Of a stretch of 64,000 bases of DNA, positions 1 to 12,598 are shown one piece after another. The notes under the pieces are model-generated. The model did not search any database and was not told the origin of the DNA. It was given only the letters and a program-made list of their open reading frames with translations. Source of the stretch: Phoenix dactylifera (Eukaryota > Streptophyta > Magnoliopsida > Arecales > Arecaceae); assembly GCF_009389715.1 (NCBI RefSeq), contig NC_052407.1, positions 9,334,475 to 9,398,474 on the forward strand, in the 5' to 3' direction. The stretch's first letter is position 1. Each line of letters starts with the position of its first letter. The position numbers were made by a program, and so were the translations under genes.

Positions 1-1003
1 CCCATCATTTTATGCAATTGCTCAACCACCCTCTTTCTGTTCCATCTTAGCATTTTGCCCACTTCAGGACACTTGTAGTCTCATCCAACACTGTAACTTT
101 CTATATTATTTTATAAAACATCTAATGGGTTAGGACTTCCTAAATCTTATCTTAAAAAAAATGTGGACCCATTTCTAAGAAAAAATAAAAGTAGACCTTT
201 TTCTTGCAGAATTCCCTTTGAACATATCTTGTGCATTCTCAGAATTCAGAGAAATTATACACTTCATTGATCTTTATCCAAGACAATAAATGTCTAGAAA
301 GGGGGAAATAATAAAAACCATGCCACTCATGAACCTGTTCAGATCCTCCTGTCCACTAACGAAAAAATCAGACAGCGGCAATGTATGAATTTCAAGCACC
401 TGAACATTCAAATAATTAGGGCCAATTCATTTCAACGTTCTCACTTCTAAGATTTTGTAAGATGGCCTAACTTAAAAGTTCCAAACTTAGATTTTGACAC
501 AGAGAGAATATAGTTTTACAAATATTAACAAATAGAATCCCACAACATCGACCAAATCAAGAAACACAAAAATCAAATAGATCTCCAATTTCTTCTGATC
601 CTCAGACCATTCTACAAAGGAATACCGACATAGCATTAAAAATTAAAGTTTAAAAGCAAATACAAACCAAAACTACAAAGCATAAAAGGCAAAAATAATA
701 ACAACAACAATAATAATAAATAAATAAATAAAACAGGCAGAATCAGATGCTTTGGCACTCTAGGATTGTTAAATGCACAAACGATTGCACAGATTTCAAG
801 CACAGCAACCCAAAATCAACCACGAAACATTCAAAATCAGAAGACGAGTCGTTCAAACGAACTCTGGCATCCGACATTAACCGATACTTTCCATGCAACA
901 CCAACTACGTCGAATCACCAGAAACACAAATCAACAAGTAAGAATCAAACGTTTCAGAAGCTCGGCCTCCTAAAGATCAATCTCATGGACAAATAGATTA
1001 TAG

Positions 1004-1038
<35 letters not shown>

Positions 1039-1040
1039 CA
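1..1040 (-). other. Possible first (5' UTR) intron of a minus-strand gene leaving the window
   Basis: No coding region is visible here. Read on the minus strand, the stretch is T-rich and has the look of a plant leader intron. It follows a splice-donor-like GTGAGT (rc of 1036-1041) that ends a pyrimidine-rich, GC-richer block at about 1041-1200. A (GA)n/(CT)n run lies just inside it at 1006-1034. The gene body would be to the left of position 1, so I cannot identify the product. It could equally be ordinary intergenic DNA. Confidence 0.3.
1006..1034. repeat. (GA)n microsatellite
   Basis: An uninterrupted GA dinucleotide run of about 29 bases, next to the candidate leader donor site described for 1041-1200. 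Confidence 0.9.
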
Positions 1041-1200
1041 CCGGAGGAGAGACCGACAGAGAAGGGTGTGGGACGAAGCAGGATTGGATTGGTTCTTCGT
1101 CGGAGTGGGGGAGATTTAAGGAGGGGGTGGCGATGGAGACGAGCGGAGGGAGGGAGGGAATCCAACGGTCGGCCCAAACAAGGTACAAAGGAACAGAGCT
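1041..1200 (-). promoter_or_regulatory. Candidate 5' leader exon and promoter-proximal region of a minus-strand gene
   Basis: The block is clearly richer in G and C than its surroundings. On the minus strand it is a CT-rich leader ending in CCG followed by GTGAGT, a good donor consensus. Such CT-rich leader exons followed by a T-rich intron are common in highly expressed plant genes. No ATG-led coding frame of convincing composition was seen in it. The call rests on composition and one splice site only. Confidence 0.3.
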
Positions 1201-1249
1201 CGATATGTGCAAGGGGGTTATGCCCGTTACAGGGCGGAGGAATCAAAGT

Positions 1250-1905
1250 CCTTAGGGGCTACCAATTCTACACGTTCAACATTAATATTCGTGTTCACAG
1301 CTAATCGGATCAACACGAATCTCTATGTCATTCCTGTACTACAGTCGAGCCCGATGTTGCGTTTTAGTTTCCGGTACGTAACGGACGGAATCAACGAGCG
1401 GGAGACTGCAGACGCATTGACGGGTTGGTCGGAGTAATGCTAGGAGGCCCCCTGTTCTAGTACACAAACAAGTATTCGGTGACGTGGTGAAAGGTGATTG
1501 GCGAGATCTACTTTTTGTGTGAATAACCGGCGCCGCTTAGCTTTTTGCCTACTTGACTAAGTCCAGTGTCCAAACTAAATTAGCGACTAATTAATTAAGA
1601 TTATTTGCGGTAAGAATGGGAACATGGGGCTTTAACACTTGGTTGCAAGATTTGCTGTTGATATCGGGATTTGTTTCTTGTTGGGTATATTCATTGCATC
1701 AGTTTTGCTAAAAGGGGAATTTGTTGCTGTGGGATACGGTCCGATTCACTGTCTCGGTCAGCGTTAGCCTACTGCATGCAGGAGTTCGAAAATTAGAAAA
1801 AAAATCATTCTAACTTATAATTTTGTCTTATGGTGTAATGAGCTCCTTTTCCATTATAGATTGCCATTTCGGGGATAAGGTTTTTAGATTTTTCAAAGAT
1901 GATGT
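1250..1905. other. Intergenic, no gene seen
   Basis: I see no coding frame of gene-like composition and no recognisable element here. It would contain upstream promoter sequence if the minus-strand leader at 1041-1200 is real. Confidence 0.4.
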
Positions 1906-2980
1906 CAGGATCGGCCCGAGCCCTAGACGACTGAGGCGGTCGCCTAAGGCCCCGGACCAATGGAAGGCCCCCGGAAGGCTGACCAAAAGAAAGCAAAGAT
2001 TCCGATCTGGAGCTGGCTACGAGTCTTCCCCCTCGATGGAAGGGAGGTAGAGAGTTTCCTGGCCTGCAGAGGGGTAATTTGGAAAGTTGCGATTGAGGCG
2101 GTCGCCTAAGGCCCCGGGCCAATGGAAGGCCTCCGAAAGGCTGACCAAAAGAAAGCAAAGATTCCGATCTGGAGCTGGCTACGAGTCTTTCCCCTCGATG
2201 GAAGGGAGGTAGAGAGTTTCCTGGCCTGCAGAGGGGCAATTTGGAAAGTTGGGGACAGTAGTTTTGTTTTGGGTGGGGAGAGAGAGAGAGAGAGGAGGGA
2301 TTTGGTTGGCTTGATAGACGCCTGAAGCCACTCTTATCTTTCATCCCTTCTCTTTTTTGGTTTTGGTCTTGGTTTTCCTTCCCTCACATTACTCCTGATC
2401 CAGCTGGGCCATCCGGAAGAAAGATAGGGGGATTGGAGATGGTCTTCTTGGAGGGTGGAGATTCTTTTAGTTTTCTCCTCTCGGTTTCTTCTCCCCTCTT
2501 GGGTGGTAGAGAGAGAAAAGGAGGGAGGGGGTTGAATGGCTGCTGTGCTGTGATGTTGCAGTTGCCGCTTGGGTACTCACTTGAAGGGGAGATGGTGGGA
2601 TGGGGTGAATTTCCCATAATAACCCTACTTTCTAGTTCCTTTATCTTTTCTTTACCTTGACTATGAAGTGCCCTGGGATGACCTTTTCTGACATGGTAAA
2701 CAGTATTGTCAAGCATTATCTCAGTTATTTAATCAGTTTCATGCCCTTCATTTAGAGTAATTATTTTTATGTACTTCCATTCAAGAATTATATTAAATTA
2801 AAAAGGCTTCTTGTCTATTTTTGTTAGATTCATGTATCTTTGTTGAAATAGTGTACTTGATAGCTATCTATTTTTATATATTTTTTAAATATTTTATATT
2901 TATTAAAAAAATTATTATTAAAAAAAAGGCCTTGTTCATTGGATTCGCCTTAGGCCCCAGAATGTATTGAGCCGCCCCTG
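1906..2980. mobile_element. hAT-like non-autonomous DNA element (probable)
   Basis: The left end reads CAGGATCGGCCC. The right end, read inward on the other strand, is CAGGGGCGGCTC, a terminal pattern typical of plant hAT elements. Just inside both ends lies a GGCGGTCGCCTAAGGCCCC-like / GGGGCCTAAGGCGAA-like sequence, so the ends are related over about 45 bases. The interior has no transposase frame, so this would be a non-autonomous or deletion derivative. I could not find a clean 8-bp target duplication, so the exact ends are uncertain. Confidence 0.5.
1933..2256. repeat. Two-copy 162-bp tandem duplication
   Basis: A unit beginning GAGGCGGTCGCCTAAGGCCC starts at 1933 and again at 2095. The two copies match almost base for base across the whole unit, including CGATCTGGAGCTGGCTACG. 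The near identity suggests a duplication younger than most repeats nearby. It lies inside the hAT-like element at 1906-2980. Confidence 0.85.
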
Positions 2981-3380
2981 TGTCAGTGTAACATTGTTTT
3001 CATTTGTAAAATGTTGTATGCTTGTTAGGTCCCATGTTCTAAATCTCGGTAGGATAAAGAGGTGTCCTGGATGTACCCTATGAGAAAATGAGGTAGGACT
3101 TTAAAACTCATCCACATAGGAAGAAAAAAAATAGAAAGAGAGATTCTGCAATGGTTATCGGATATATATAGGTTATCGAGAGGTTGTGGCATTTTTAAGG
3201 TCATTTATGCCTATTGGGAGACGAATATGGTTGTTGATTGGGTCGTGTTCTTTGTTGCTCAGTATTTGGTAGGGTTTTCTAGGAGAACCACGAGACTACT
3301 TCTCATTCTCTTCGTCAAATTCTTTTTTTGATTTTCTTAAATGTACTCATACAAGATCAGTATGAGTTACCGTTGTATAA
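2981..3380. other. Intergenic, no gene seen
   Basis: AT-rich DNA without a convincing coding frame or recognisable repeat ends. Confidence 0.4.
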
Positions 3381-3667
3381 AAGAGAGAGAGGAGGAGAAA
3401 GAGAAAAGATAGAATAAAAAAGAAATAAAAAGAAGAATATAAAAAAGGAAAAAATAAAAATAGAGAAGGGAAAAAAGAAAGTAAGGGAGAAGAAAAAGAA
3501 AAGAATAGAGAAGGAAAAAAAAAGAAAGAAAGAATAAGAAAAAGGAAAGAAAGAATAGAGAAGAAAATAGAAAAAAAAAAAAAAAGAGAAAGAAAGAAAG
3601 AAGAAGAAGAAGAAAAAAAAAGCAAAGAAAAAAAAATTAGAGAAAAGAAAAGGAAAAAGAAATAGAG
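3381..3667. repeat. Long purine tract (GA/A-rich low complexity)
   Basis: Almost all bases on the plus strand over about 290 bases are A or G, with rare T. The pattern is irregular GAAAGA/AAAGAAG, not a clean microsatellite. Long frames on the minus strand here encode only Phe, Ser and Leu runs and are artefacts of composition. Confidence 0.9.
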
Positions 3668-6600
3668 GGTACCAATCGAGATGTTCAATTAGATTAGGAT
3701 TTGACAATATCGTGTCAAATCTTAGAAGGGAGAAACTAAGGTATCTGTCATCTATAAGATTAAAAATCTTGATCAGGTCTACATGTTGGTATTATTTATA
3801 GTCAATGCAGGCATGTGCAAGGTAATAAGGTGGGAAAAATTTTGAGAATCATATAAAAATTGAAAAGAATGAAAATTTAAAACAATGATATAAAAGTTTC
3901 ACAAGAAAATTGAACATGTAAAACTAGTATGGCTTTTTTCAAACCATGCTCTTCCAAGAGTTTTGAGTTGGTTTTAACTTTTTCTTCTTTTTTTTTGGTC
4001 CCAAACTTTTTAACCCCTAATGATCAATTATTTTTGAGTTAGAGAACTTGATGCCGATCCTTGAAATGTCCTATTATATTATTATATTATTATTGATAAT
4101 AATATTTTTATTAAGTATTACAAGAGACATCTGAATTATTTGTATGTGTATTGAGTAGGGTGAATGGCCACCTTCTCAAGATTTATGTTAATTTTTAATT
4201 TATGTTAGATAATTATGATAATACTACTTGAATTTTGGTTGCTGCAATTCTGTTTATTTCTTTAGCAAGAAGCCAGGGTAGATTCATTTAACAAAGAAGT
4301 AGGTATTTAAATAAGAAAAAAAAAAAGAACATGAGCATTGGTTTTGAATATAATAAACAAATAATAGAACAATGTCATGATATAACAACCTGAGAAATTC
4401 CATAACACTAATCTTCAAATACTTTACTGAAAAATTTTGCCCACAAGGAACCTCCCACTCGGCAATATTATTTGTTCAAATCTAATGTGTCAAATCATTG
4501 TTCTTCTATTCTTGTGAGCATGAAATCATTTTTGAAGTTAATACTTAAGACATTTTGCAAGGGGAAGCCACATTGGGCAGGTTATTTGTAGACATGGATG
4601 GTCAAATTAATTTTTTTTAAGGAATACTAACAATTTTCAAATGAAAATTCTGAGGCAAACTTAAACTACAAATCAACACATGCCCTCTAACTATTATTGC
4701 TTGACTTGGTTCACCGCCAAAAAAAAAAAAAAGGAATAGAATGATGAGATTGTGCTTTTACCTTTTAACAGGTACCCTGGATAACAACACAAACATTTCT
4801 TTTTTTCTTTTTTTTTGCTTTTTTTATAATTTTGGATGTATTATAAGCTAGTTCATTCATATGGTTTAGAATAATGGCCATTATATCAGTTTTAGCAACC
4901 TCCTTTAGTAATTGCTATAAACTTATAAGAGCCATCATATAACAAAGAAGAGTGACATACTCACTGATAAATTAATATTTTTTTAATTTAAAATTTTATA
5001 TCATTTAAAAATGATGTATGTTTCTGTATACATGGTTATATATTCAAATAATGCCATTGTTTATCATTTCGACGGCTAGACTAAGCAATTTTACAATAGC
5101 AACTTCTGATCCACAAAAAGTTCAGCTAGACACTAGATTAGATGATTAATTGTTGTAATCTCAGTTTCAAGAGGTTCCACTCATCGGAATTTAATCTCCC
5201 ATTCTAGTTGTCCAAAAAAAAAAAAAAAAATCGTCCTTCAAGTGTCAATTGGATTGATCGATTCTTCTATTCCTTCTAATCAAGAATGCCAAGAACAGGG
5301 ATCCGGGATTCCACTTGCAGCTCAATGGGTCAAGTTGAGTTCAGGCTATGTTAGGCCCATATTATAGCTTGATACAATCATTTTTTGGGTGCCCACTCTG
5401 GGTCTTTTTCTAGCTAGATTAGGCCAAGTCCAGGAGTGGGATAATCCCAACGTAGCTTGCAACTTTAATCATATTTTGCTCTCAAACCAGCAACTCTTCT
5501 CCAAATCATAAGAGGTTGTGAGATAAATCTTATTCCAAAAATTCTTGTGGTTTCAAGAACCTTTCCTCTTCTCTCTCATTTCAGGTCAAGAAGATGTGAA
5601 AGTGTATTTCTCTCTGGAAGAAGCGAGAGAGAAGAGATAATTAGGATTAGGGTTTTGAATAAGACGGCCTTTGCATTTTTCATTTTTATCTTTTTCCTCT
5701 TTTTCCAATTATTCTGGTGTATTTGCCGTTATTTTCTCTATGAATATAGTAGCTAAATAACCCCAACATGTTGTAAGAGAGATATTATAATAATTGCTCG
5801 ATTTTCTGCTATTTTTTCTATCTCCATGTGTAAATATCTCAATATGAGTTTACAATCAATAACATCTCCAGCATTGAGAGTGAGGATTAGTCGAAGAACA
5901 TCATGCACTGATGGTTGGTGACTCCTATTAATTGATGAGTCTTGAGAGCAGCCTATACTGCTTCAGTCAAGTTAGAGGCTGACTCATAGTTCAGTAGTAA
6001 CTATGTAGTGCTATCCCCATTGATTTGACTCTAAAAACTTCAGCCACAAGGGACATTTGTAGCACCTATTCTTTCTCTGTGCTAGCTCCCACTGCCGCTT
6101 GTTCCATATCTATTGCTCTGTCATTGCTCTGTTTTGTTCTTCTAAGGTAAGTAATCTCAATCCTGCAGCTAGTAAAAACATCAGAGCCCTCTTTGTTACA
6201 TATAAGCAAGCTTAGACTGTATTATACCTTTATTATTTTTTTTTTTTTGAGATCAAAGATTGCATCATATGAATTCTTATCCACTATATATGAAACAATT
6301 TTATCAAGAGAAAAAAAAATAAACTAACAATTGCTAGACATATATGCTGATGCAATCTCTTTCTTCTAATATGTGTTTAACTGGAAAAAGAGGAGCCACA
6401 GCTGATGTAATTGTTTCTTTAATTTGAGGGAGATCAATAGAATCATCTGTGGGGCAAGAGGCTCAAATTCAGATTTGTCTATCATCACAAAATGCATTAT
6501 ATTTTTCTAGCATAAATTTAAGGGCACCAAAGGTGCTCCAAGATCCTAGGTGACTAATAGCCGCTCTACTTTCCTAGTGCATAGCATATGCCCATTGCTA

Positions 6601-8640
6601 TCAGTCCTCATTATTCATGCCTTCTCTCATGAGCATAACAAGTGATGATGTCTAGTTGGTCATAAATCATAGCCATGTATCAGCAATTGGACTGATATCT
6701 TGTCATTGGTTCAGAGTTACATTAGGAGAACTCTCTACACTTACAAGCTAAGGGGCGGAGTATATATACTTGGAGGGTGAGGTGCCGATGTATCCAAAAA
6801 CTAAGGAGTCATGAAGGAATTCAATTTTTTCTTGGGTGCCGATGTGACCCTGGCCTTAAAGAACCAAAAAAAAACTTTTTTGCATTCTAGAAATGCTGAA
6901 GATTTCACCATGTGAGCGGTCCATGCTGCTGCACTAAATTGCAGCTGTCAAATTCTTCACCGGAACTTGGAAGTATAAACTTCAATAATTATATGCAGTT
7001 CTTTTGGACTTGGTCCCTTTTTTCCTTCTTAATTTTTTATTTTGCAGTGGATTGAGTAAACGTCAAAAGCCACCAGAACTGCAATTATGAGGACTTGCTT
7101 CAGCCTCTCCAAGTTCCAACCTGTACCCATAAAATATTGTAGGTGAGCAGATATTTTCTAAGGTATAATACCAACTCCAATACGTCTATAACTTAAAAAA
7201 GACAAATATGTAATAGAAATCTTCTGCAAGGATCAAATGATACATTCTTATATAAATTTAAGGAAGAAGATGTACGAATCCCATACTTTAGCTAGAAAGG
7301 AGAAAACTATGAAAAAAAAAAGCCTTAATTAAGAGGAGTGGATTGGTTAAAGTTGTAATGATTGACTCCTAATGTAAGCTATCTAAAGATATCTTTTGCC
7401 CTGAAGATATAGACAAATGCCTCTATGCACTTTTTTTTTTTTTTTATCGAAGGAAGGTGCAAACCACCAAATTTATTCGAAAGAAAAAGTTACAAGATGT
7501 ACAAAAGAAGTGGGGAACAGCAGAAGGACTAAGAAGAGAAGTTCTAACAGCCGTTTGGAAGCAGACAAAGGAAAACTTAAAAAAAGCGGAAAACCCATAA
7601 ACAAGCAGGAAGGGAAAGCAGAAGTCCTCTAACACAGCCTATTCATTATAAACAAAAGGACTCCCAAGTTTTGATTATTTGGGTTTCTTTGTGGTCTCTC
7701 CTCTCTTTTTTTATTTACTTAATTGCATGCTTGAGTATGGTGAACCTGATACAATATTCTTGGACTAGTTGGGTGGTTGGCACTGGCATTATGAGAACCT
7801 GTTCGGGCGTGTGTTTGGTTCCACATCGACTATGAATTGAGTAGATTTTGAATATTTATATAGGACCAGAAATCCAAATAATATCTTGTCACTAGTTTTT
7901 CGGAGGATATTCTAGGTTATTATAAGCAATATCATAGCAAATCCGGTCGATAGTCCATGTAGATTAGGAGACACTGCAGCAGGGGCCAATTACGCTAATC
8001 ACAGGCTGATGATGATGTTTGTGATTAAATTTATGATACTTGAGAATGAATTTGTAGCGGATTTAAACGAGAGTATGTGAGAACTTGGCTATGCACTGTA
8101 TAGATATTAGGTTTTTATATAAGGCAAAAAAATTTAAATAATATCTTTCAGTAATATTTAGACTAAACCAATGCTATGCTGAAATGAAACCAGTTAAACA
8201 CTATCAATGCGCTTTAAAATCACTAATCTCGGCTCATTTTTGAAGTAGACGTTCAGTTTAACCCACATACTGGTGTCAAATCATGCTAACTGTGTTAATT
8301 CTACCACTCAACAACTTAGCTTTTGGGGGTCCTTTCTCTCCAACAGTAACTTCCCTTCGGTCTCAAGTAGTATTAGACTGAAAGAAAAAGACCCTCACCT
8401 GCTACTTTGATTTGTGGACTAATTTCAAGAAGATAGCATCATTCCAACCTTGTCTTAGCTCGTCGACAACTTATGAAGATAGCCCTCCAAAAAATCATGA
8501 AGAAATGGAGAAAGCCCACAACCACCAACTTCCATACAAGTTTCCCCCCAGTTTCAAGTAGACTAACGTCATCCTAAAACCGGTCCACAGGAGTGCCTTG
8601 GTCTTGCGCTTTCTGAAGTGGCGGAAGGCACGAGGCTGGA
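3668..8640. other. Gene-poor intergenic stretch
   Basis: AT-rich DNA in which I found no gene. Short frames such as 5547-5756 and 7417-7632 have no recognisable domain and biased composition. Around 5500-6200 and 7790-7900 there are stretches that may be decayed retroelement pieces, for example a TTCCACATCGACTATG motif at 7820, but nothing that supports a named family. Confidence 0.5.
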
Positions 8641-8652
8641 CAAAGTCATGGG

Positions 8653-8716
8653 GATATGTGTGTATGTATGTATATATGTATATATGTGTGTATGTATGTA
8701 TATATATGTATGTATG

Positions 8717-8752
<36 letters not shown>

Positions 8753-8829
8753 TGTATGAGGACAGTTAGTGGTCAATGTGGAATTTGGAATGTATGTATG
8801 TATGTTTGTATGTATTCATGTATGTATGT
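8653..8829. repeat. TATG tetranucleotide microsatellite, interrupted
   Basis: Runs of TATG mixed with TATA and TGTG occupy 8653-8758, with a second short run at 8790-8829 after a unique spacer. Phrases around GGTCAATGTG and AATTTGGAA occur both before and after the second run, so the array also includes a small duplication. Confidence 0.9.
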
Positions 8830-8849
8830 GGTCAATGTGAAATTTGGAA

Positions 8850-11065
8850 CTTGGAACTTGGACACAATGAGATACATTCTAGGAGAACATTGAAATTTTT
8901 TGTAGTCTCAATACTTCCATCTTGGAGAAGATTTAGCTGACATCTTGTTTGTACAATAGTAGATGTTGGCCAACAATATATCAAACAATTATGTAAGCTA
9001 ACAAATACTAAAATATTTTGCAGAGACAATATTAAACATATAGATAGAGAATTTTCAATCACATATTTATTTTCTTTAATAACTTTTATTAATAAATTTT
9101 AAATTTAATATTCTAGTATAGTTGCTAATCTTGAATTTGTCAAATCTGCCAATATTTTGATATCTTGATTCTAAAATACCAGTTGAGATATCAAAATTTA
9201 TAGTTTTTCCAAAACTTCGCTATCTATTTGTATCAGCAGCCATAATAAACTAAGATTAATTTCGATTCATCTCCCTCTCACCTACCATCAAAAAGACCAT
9301 ATCCTAGCTTCAATGGGGGGAAAAATGTACAGATTTTCCTCCTTTGGTCTTGAAATCATCTTTTAGATAACTAAAAATGAGACTCAACAATGACGCTAGA
9401 ACCTAGCAAATTAATGATGGGAATATTAGTACCACTCAATATCTGCCAAAGTTAGAATGGAACCTCCACCAAATGCAATGAATGGGCAACTATTCAGTTT
9501 GTTAGCTTAACCTTCAAAAGCAGTGTTTTGGGGGGAAAAAAAGAAAAAAAAAGGGGAGAAAAATCTCCATTGTTCTAGCAATATCTTATCCCTGAAAACT
9601 TTGTGTAAAAAGGATTCATCACCTAGTTTTGTGGTCCCCTTGTCGCTAACTTCAGTCTAATTTGGAACTAACATAGTTCGGCGATCGTGATACTTGAGCT
9701 TGTGCTTTGTCATTTGGATCATTGTTCATCTTTAAAATATAATATTTAGGTATTAAATGTGCCAAATCAAACTTCTATATCTTATAGGAGAGAATTTAGG
9801 AATTCAAGCATGAAATTGAGTAAATCTACAACTACAAATGGATTAGGTCACACTCGAGCATGGTTGATCCCAATTCGACCTGGTTTCAATTTGGGCCTTG
9901 ATTTTGACTTGGACCTAACCCATTTGTTGATTGTACTAGGTCTGGTCAAGTAAATGAAAATGATTTTAGATTCCACGGATCATTCGAGTTGGATCTGATT
10001 GAAGTCTGATACTCAGATTCCGGTCAAAATCAGATCAAGTCGAATCTACAGTTCATGTCAAATATTTAACCATCATTTATAGTTGAAAAATAATACTTAA
10101 AATTAAATATAAAACTATTAAAAATTTCAACTAAAACTAGAAAACTAACTTAAACATGAATTTTTATTTTTTAAATTTGATCCAAGAATATGATCATTCT
10201 TAAGTAGAAGTTTACATACTATAAATTTTTAAAAAATAAATATTGATATACTTGTTATGTGACTAAGTAAAACTAGGTGTGAGGAGATGGGGTTATTGAT
10301 ATGAATGATGAGGAATTAGTTTAAATAAGATATATTCAATGAGTTGAAAAGATATTTAGAAGAAGGAAAAGGGGCTCTATATTATTTGGGTTTTAGGATT
10401 GGAGTCAGATCTCTTTTTTATTTACATAAATTAGATCTGGATATTATATAGGTCAAGTCAGGTCAGAAAATATAAAATCTAGACATGAGCTGATTTCCAA
10501 ATTTTGTCCAATTTTAAATCCTGACATGATCTACAGATCTACAAAAATGGATTAGATCAAATCTAACTCGGTCGGACTAGGTATTTGAAGTCCTAAATAA
10601 ATCCTAGTAACACACACACACACACACGCACACACACACACACAAAATAAGTTCCAAGGAAGCCTTAATTTAGTCAGAATAACTAGTGCAATATATTCCT
10701 AGTACAAACAAAAGACGGTAACTATGTATATAAGGGAGCTCTTTAATTTCAATTTCTGTTTATGCCACTAAATACCAAAATAGTCGAAATAAATATTTAT
10801 TATAAGAGTGAATGGGCTGTCTAACTATTTTTATCTTCCATCCCATCCTTTCCCAATTTCCTTCCTTAACTAACTTGAATATTTAATTTTTTAGCATCAG
10901 CTCCAAGGTTCAAGCAATAACACTACTAATCATTTAAATTATTTTTTATATTTTTATTAAAACTAAAATATATCTATATTGCATATGCCTCATTCTAGAT
11001 GCTTTCCGGCATGAAAAATAATGATAATAATAATAAATTTTTATTAGAATTTGCGTCCTTTCAGA
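8850..11065. other. Intergenic, old repeat traces
   Basis: No gene seen. From about 9830 to 10590 the DNA is full of short repeats of the GGTCAGGTC / GATCAGATC kind, spaced like the degenerate GGGTCGGGT-type hAT MITE interiors seen elsewhere in plants and at 28684-29263. I could not define ends, so I do not call an element. Confidence 0.4.
10610..10644. repeat. (CA)n microsatellite
   Basis: A CA dinucleotide run of about 35 bases with a single interrupting G. Confidence 0.9.
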
Positions 11066-11070
11066 ATTGA

Positions 11071-11814
11071 TATTTGCATGTATACCCTCGTCAAATACTT
11101 GTTTTGTATATATACCCATGCAATCTAACACCATTAAAAAGTTATCGGTTTAAAATTAAAATGACAAAAATACTATTAATGGATAAACATGCAAAAAGAA
11201 ACATTTATAAGGATATACATGAAAATATCAATTTTGTAGGGTATTTATGCAAGTTCATATATTTAGAAAGATATACATGCAAAAAAAAATTCTTAGATTT
11301 TTGCATAAATACCCTTCTAAATATTAAAATTTGCACGAATGCCCTCCAAATTGATATTTACTTACCTGCCCTCACAAAATACTATTTTTATATGAATACT
11401 TTTGATATAACGATTTAGCTAACGTAATTAGCCAACATTATATTTATTTAAATTATAATTTAATTAAAATTATGAAAGCATTTTTTTATTTCTAAATCTA
11501 AAATGGGTAACAGGTTAACGATCTCATTGGAAACTAAAACGAGCTGCAATAAAAAAAATAAAATTAGATTTTTTTTCATGTAAACTATTACAAATATGTG
11601 AAATTGCATTAATACACTCACAAAGTATTATTTGCATATATACTCTTATCAAATATTTTTTTTTTGCATATCTACCTATTAAGAGTATGTCAGTCATTTT
11701 TAATTTTAAACTGCAAATATTTTAACAGCGTTAGATGGGCATATATACAAGAAAAAAGAAAAATGGAGGATATACACGCAAAACAAGTATTTTATAATGA
11801 TATACATGCAAATA
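11071..11814. mobile_element. Inverted-repeat element of unassigned class
   Basis: The left arm (11071-11130) contains TATTTGCATGTATACCC and later AAATACTTGTTTTG. The right arm (about 11758-11814) reads on the opposite strand TATTTGCATGTATATC and AAATACTTGTTTTG, so arms of about 55 bases are inverted copies. Internal copies of a TTTGCATATATAC-like module occur near 11320 and 11640, suggesting a composite or partly duplicated element. No transposase frame was seen. It resembles non-autonomous Mutator-like or foldback elements, but no target duplication was confirmed. Confidence 0.55.
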
Positions 11815-12548
11815 ACATTTCTGAAATAATATTAATATAAATTTTAATATTTACAAGGATATATATATAAAAAAATTCTAATAATAATAAAGCAACAAAT
11901 ACGGGATTACCGGATGAGGGGGTTGGTTTGGTATAACCTCCAGCTGAGTGGCCGAGGCGGATGTGGCGTCCCAACGTGTCGTACACTCTGACGTGGACTT
12001 TTCATCATAAAGATATGTACAAACAATAATGGGGTTCAGGTTGTATCCTTCGCGCTAAACAATGATTCACCTTTTTGTTCCATCTCAACCGTTGGATTGC
12101 GTAACATTGGCTTCGAGATCTGTGCCACTTGCTATCCGACGGTCGACGTCATAAAAGAACATCAATCGTTCTTTCACCCGAAAGATACAATCCCAACCTA
12201 CAAGGATCTTGGGCCACTAGACAATTATGTTCCTTTTATCTTCTCCTACCTTTATTACCACCCTCAATTCTTCCGGAATACGCACCACGCGACCGCACGA
12301 GCTCCCGCCGGCGTCACGCTTCGCAATGCCGTCAAATTCGCACCTACCGCCCCCATAGCCCACCTCCGATGTGCAACCACTCCAAGATTCGAGCAGCACC
12401 AATCTCAGAAATCCACCTGTACCTCTAAAGCCAGCCGCTTTTCTTTGGTGGTGGAGCTAAACCCCACCCATCCTCCCCGGTTCGCATAAGAAGCCCGTCA
12501 TGCTCATGACCAAAGTCCACAAGGAGGGGTTCCGAGAGGTAGCCAGCC
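11815..12548 (+). promoter_or_regulatory. Upstream region of the first F-box gene
   Basis: The AT-rich repeat flank gives way to GC-richer DNA from about 12030. A frame at 12097-12489 has no recognisable domain and lies where the promoter and leader of the gene at 12549 should be. An upstream ATG at 12500 opens a 32-codon frame that ends at 12598, overlapping the main start out of frame. No confident TATA box was identified. Confidence 0.4.
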
Positions 12549-12598
12549 ATGGAGGAGAGGAGGAGATGGGAGGAGATGGACATGGATTGCCTTGTTAA
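12500..12598 (+). promoter_or_regulatory. Upstream ORF overlapping the F-box start
   Basis: ATG at 12500 opens a 32-codon frame ending in TAA at 12596-12598. It is out of frame with the F-box start at 12549 and overlaps it by 50 bases. It can matter only if transcription begins upstream of 12500, which the sequence alone does not show. Confidence 0.35.

Noticed and set aside
3347-3707. Two minus-strand frames of 113 and 116 codons
   Set aside because: They translate the purine tract into Phe/Ser/Leu runs. Composition alone explains the open frames.
7790-8160. Possible TRIM/LTR signature around TTCCACATCGACTATG
   Set aside because: Only one short phrase fits. No paired terminal repeats or target duplication were found.
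8495-8893. Frames of about 90 codons rich in Tyr, Ile, His, Thr or Met, Tyr, Val, Cys
   Set aside because: They are translations of the TATG microsatellite, with no domain.
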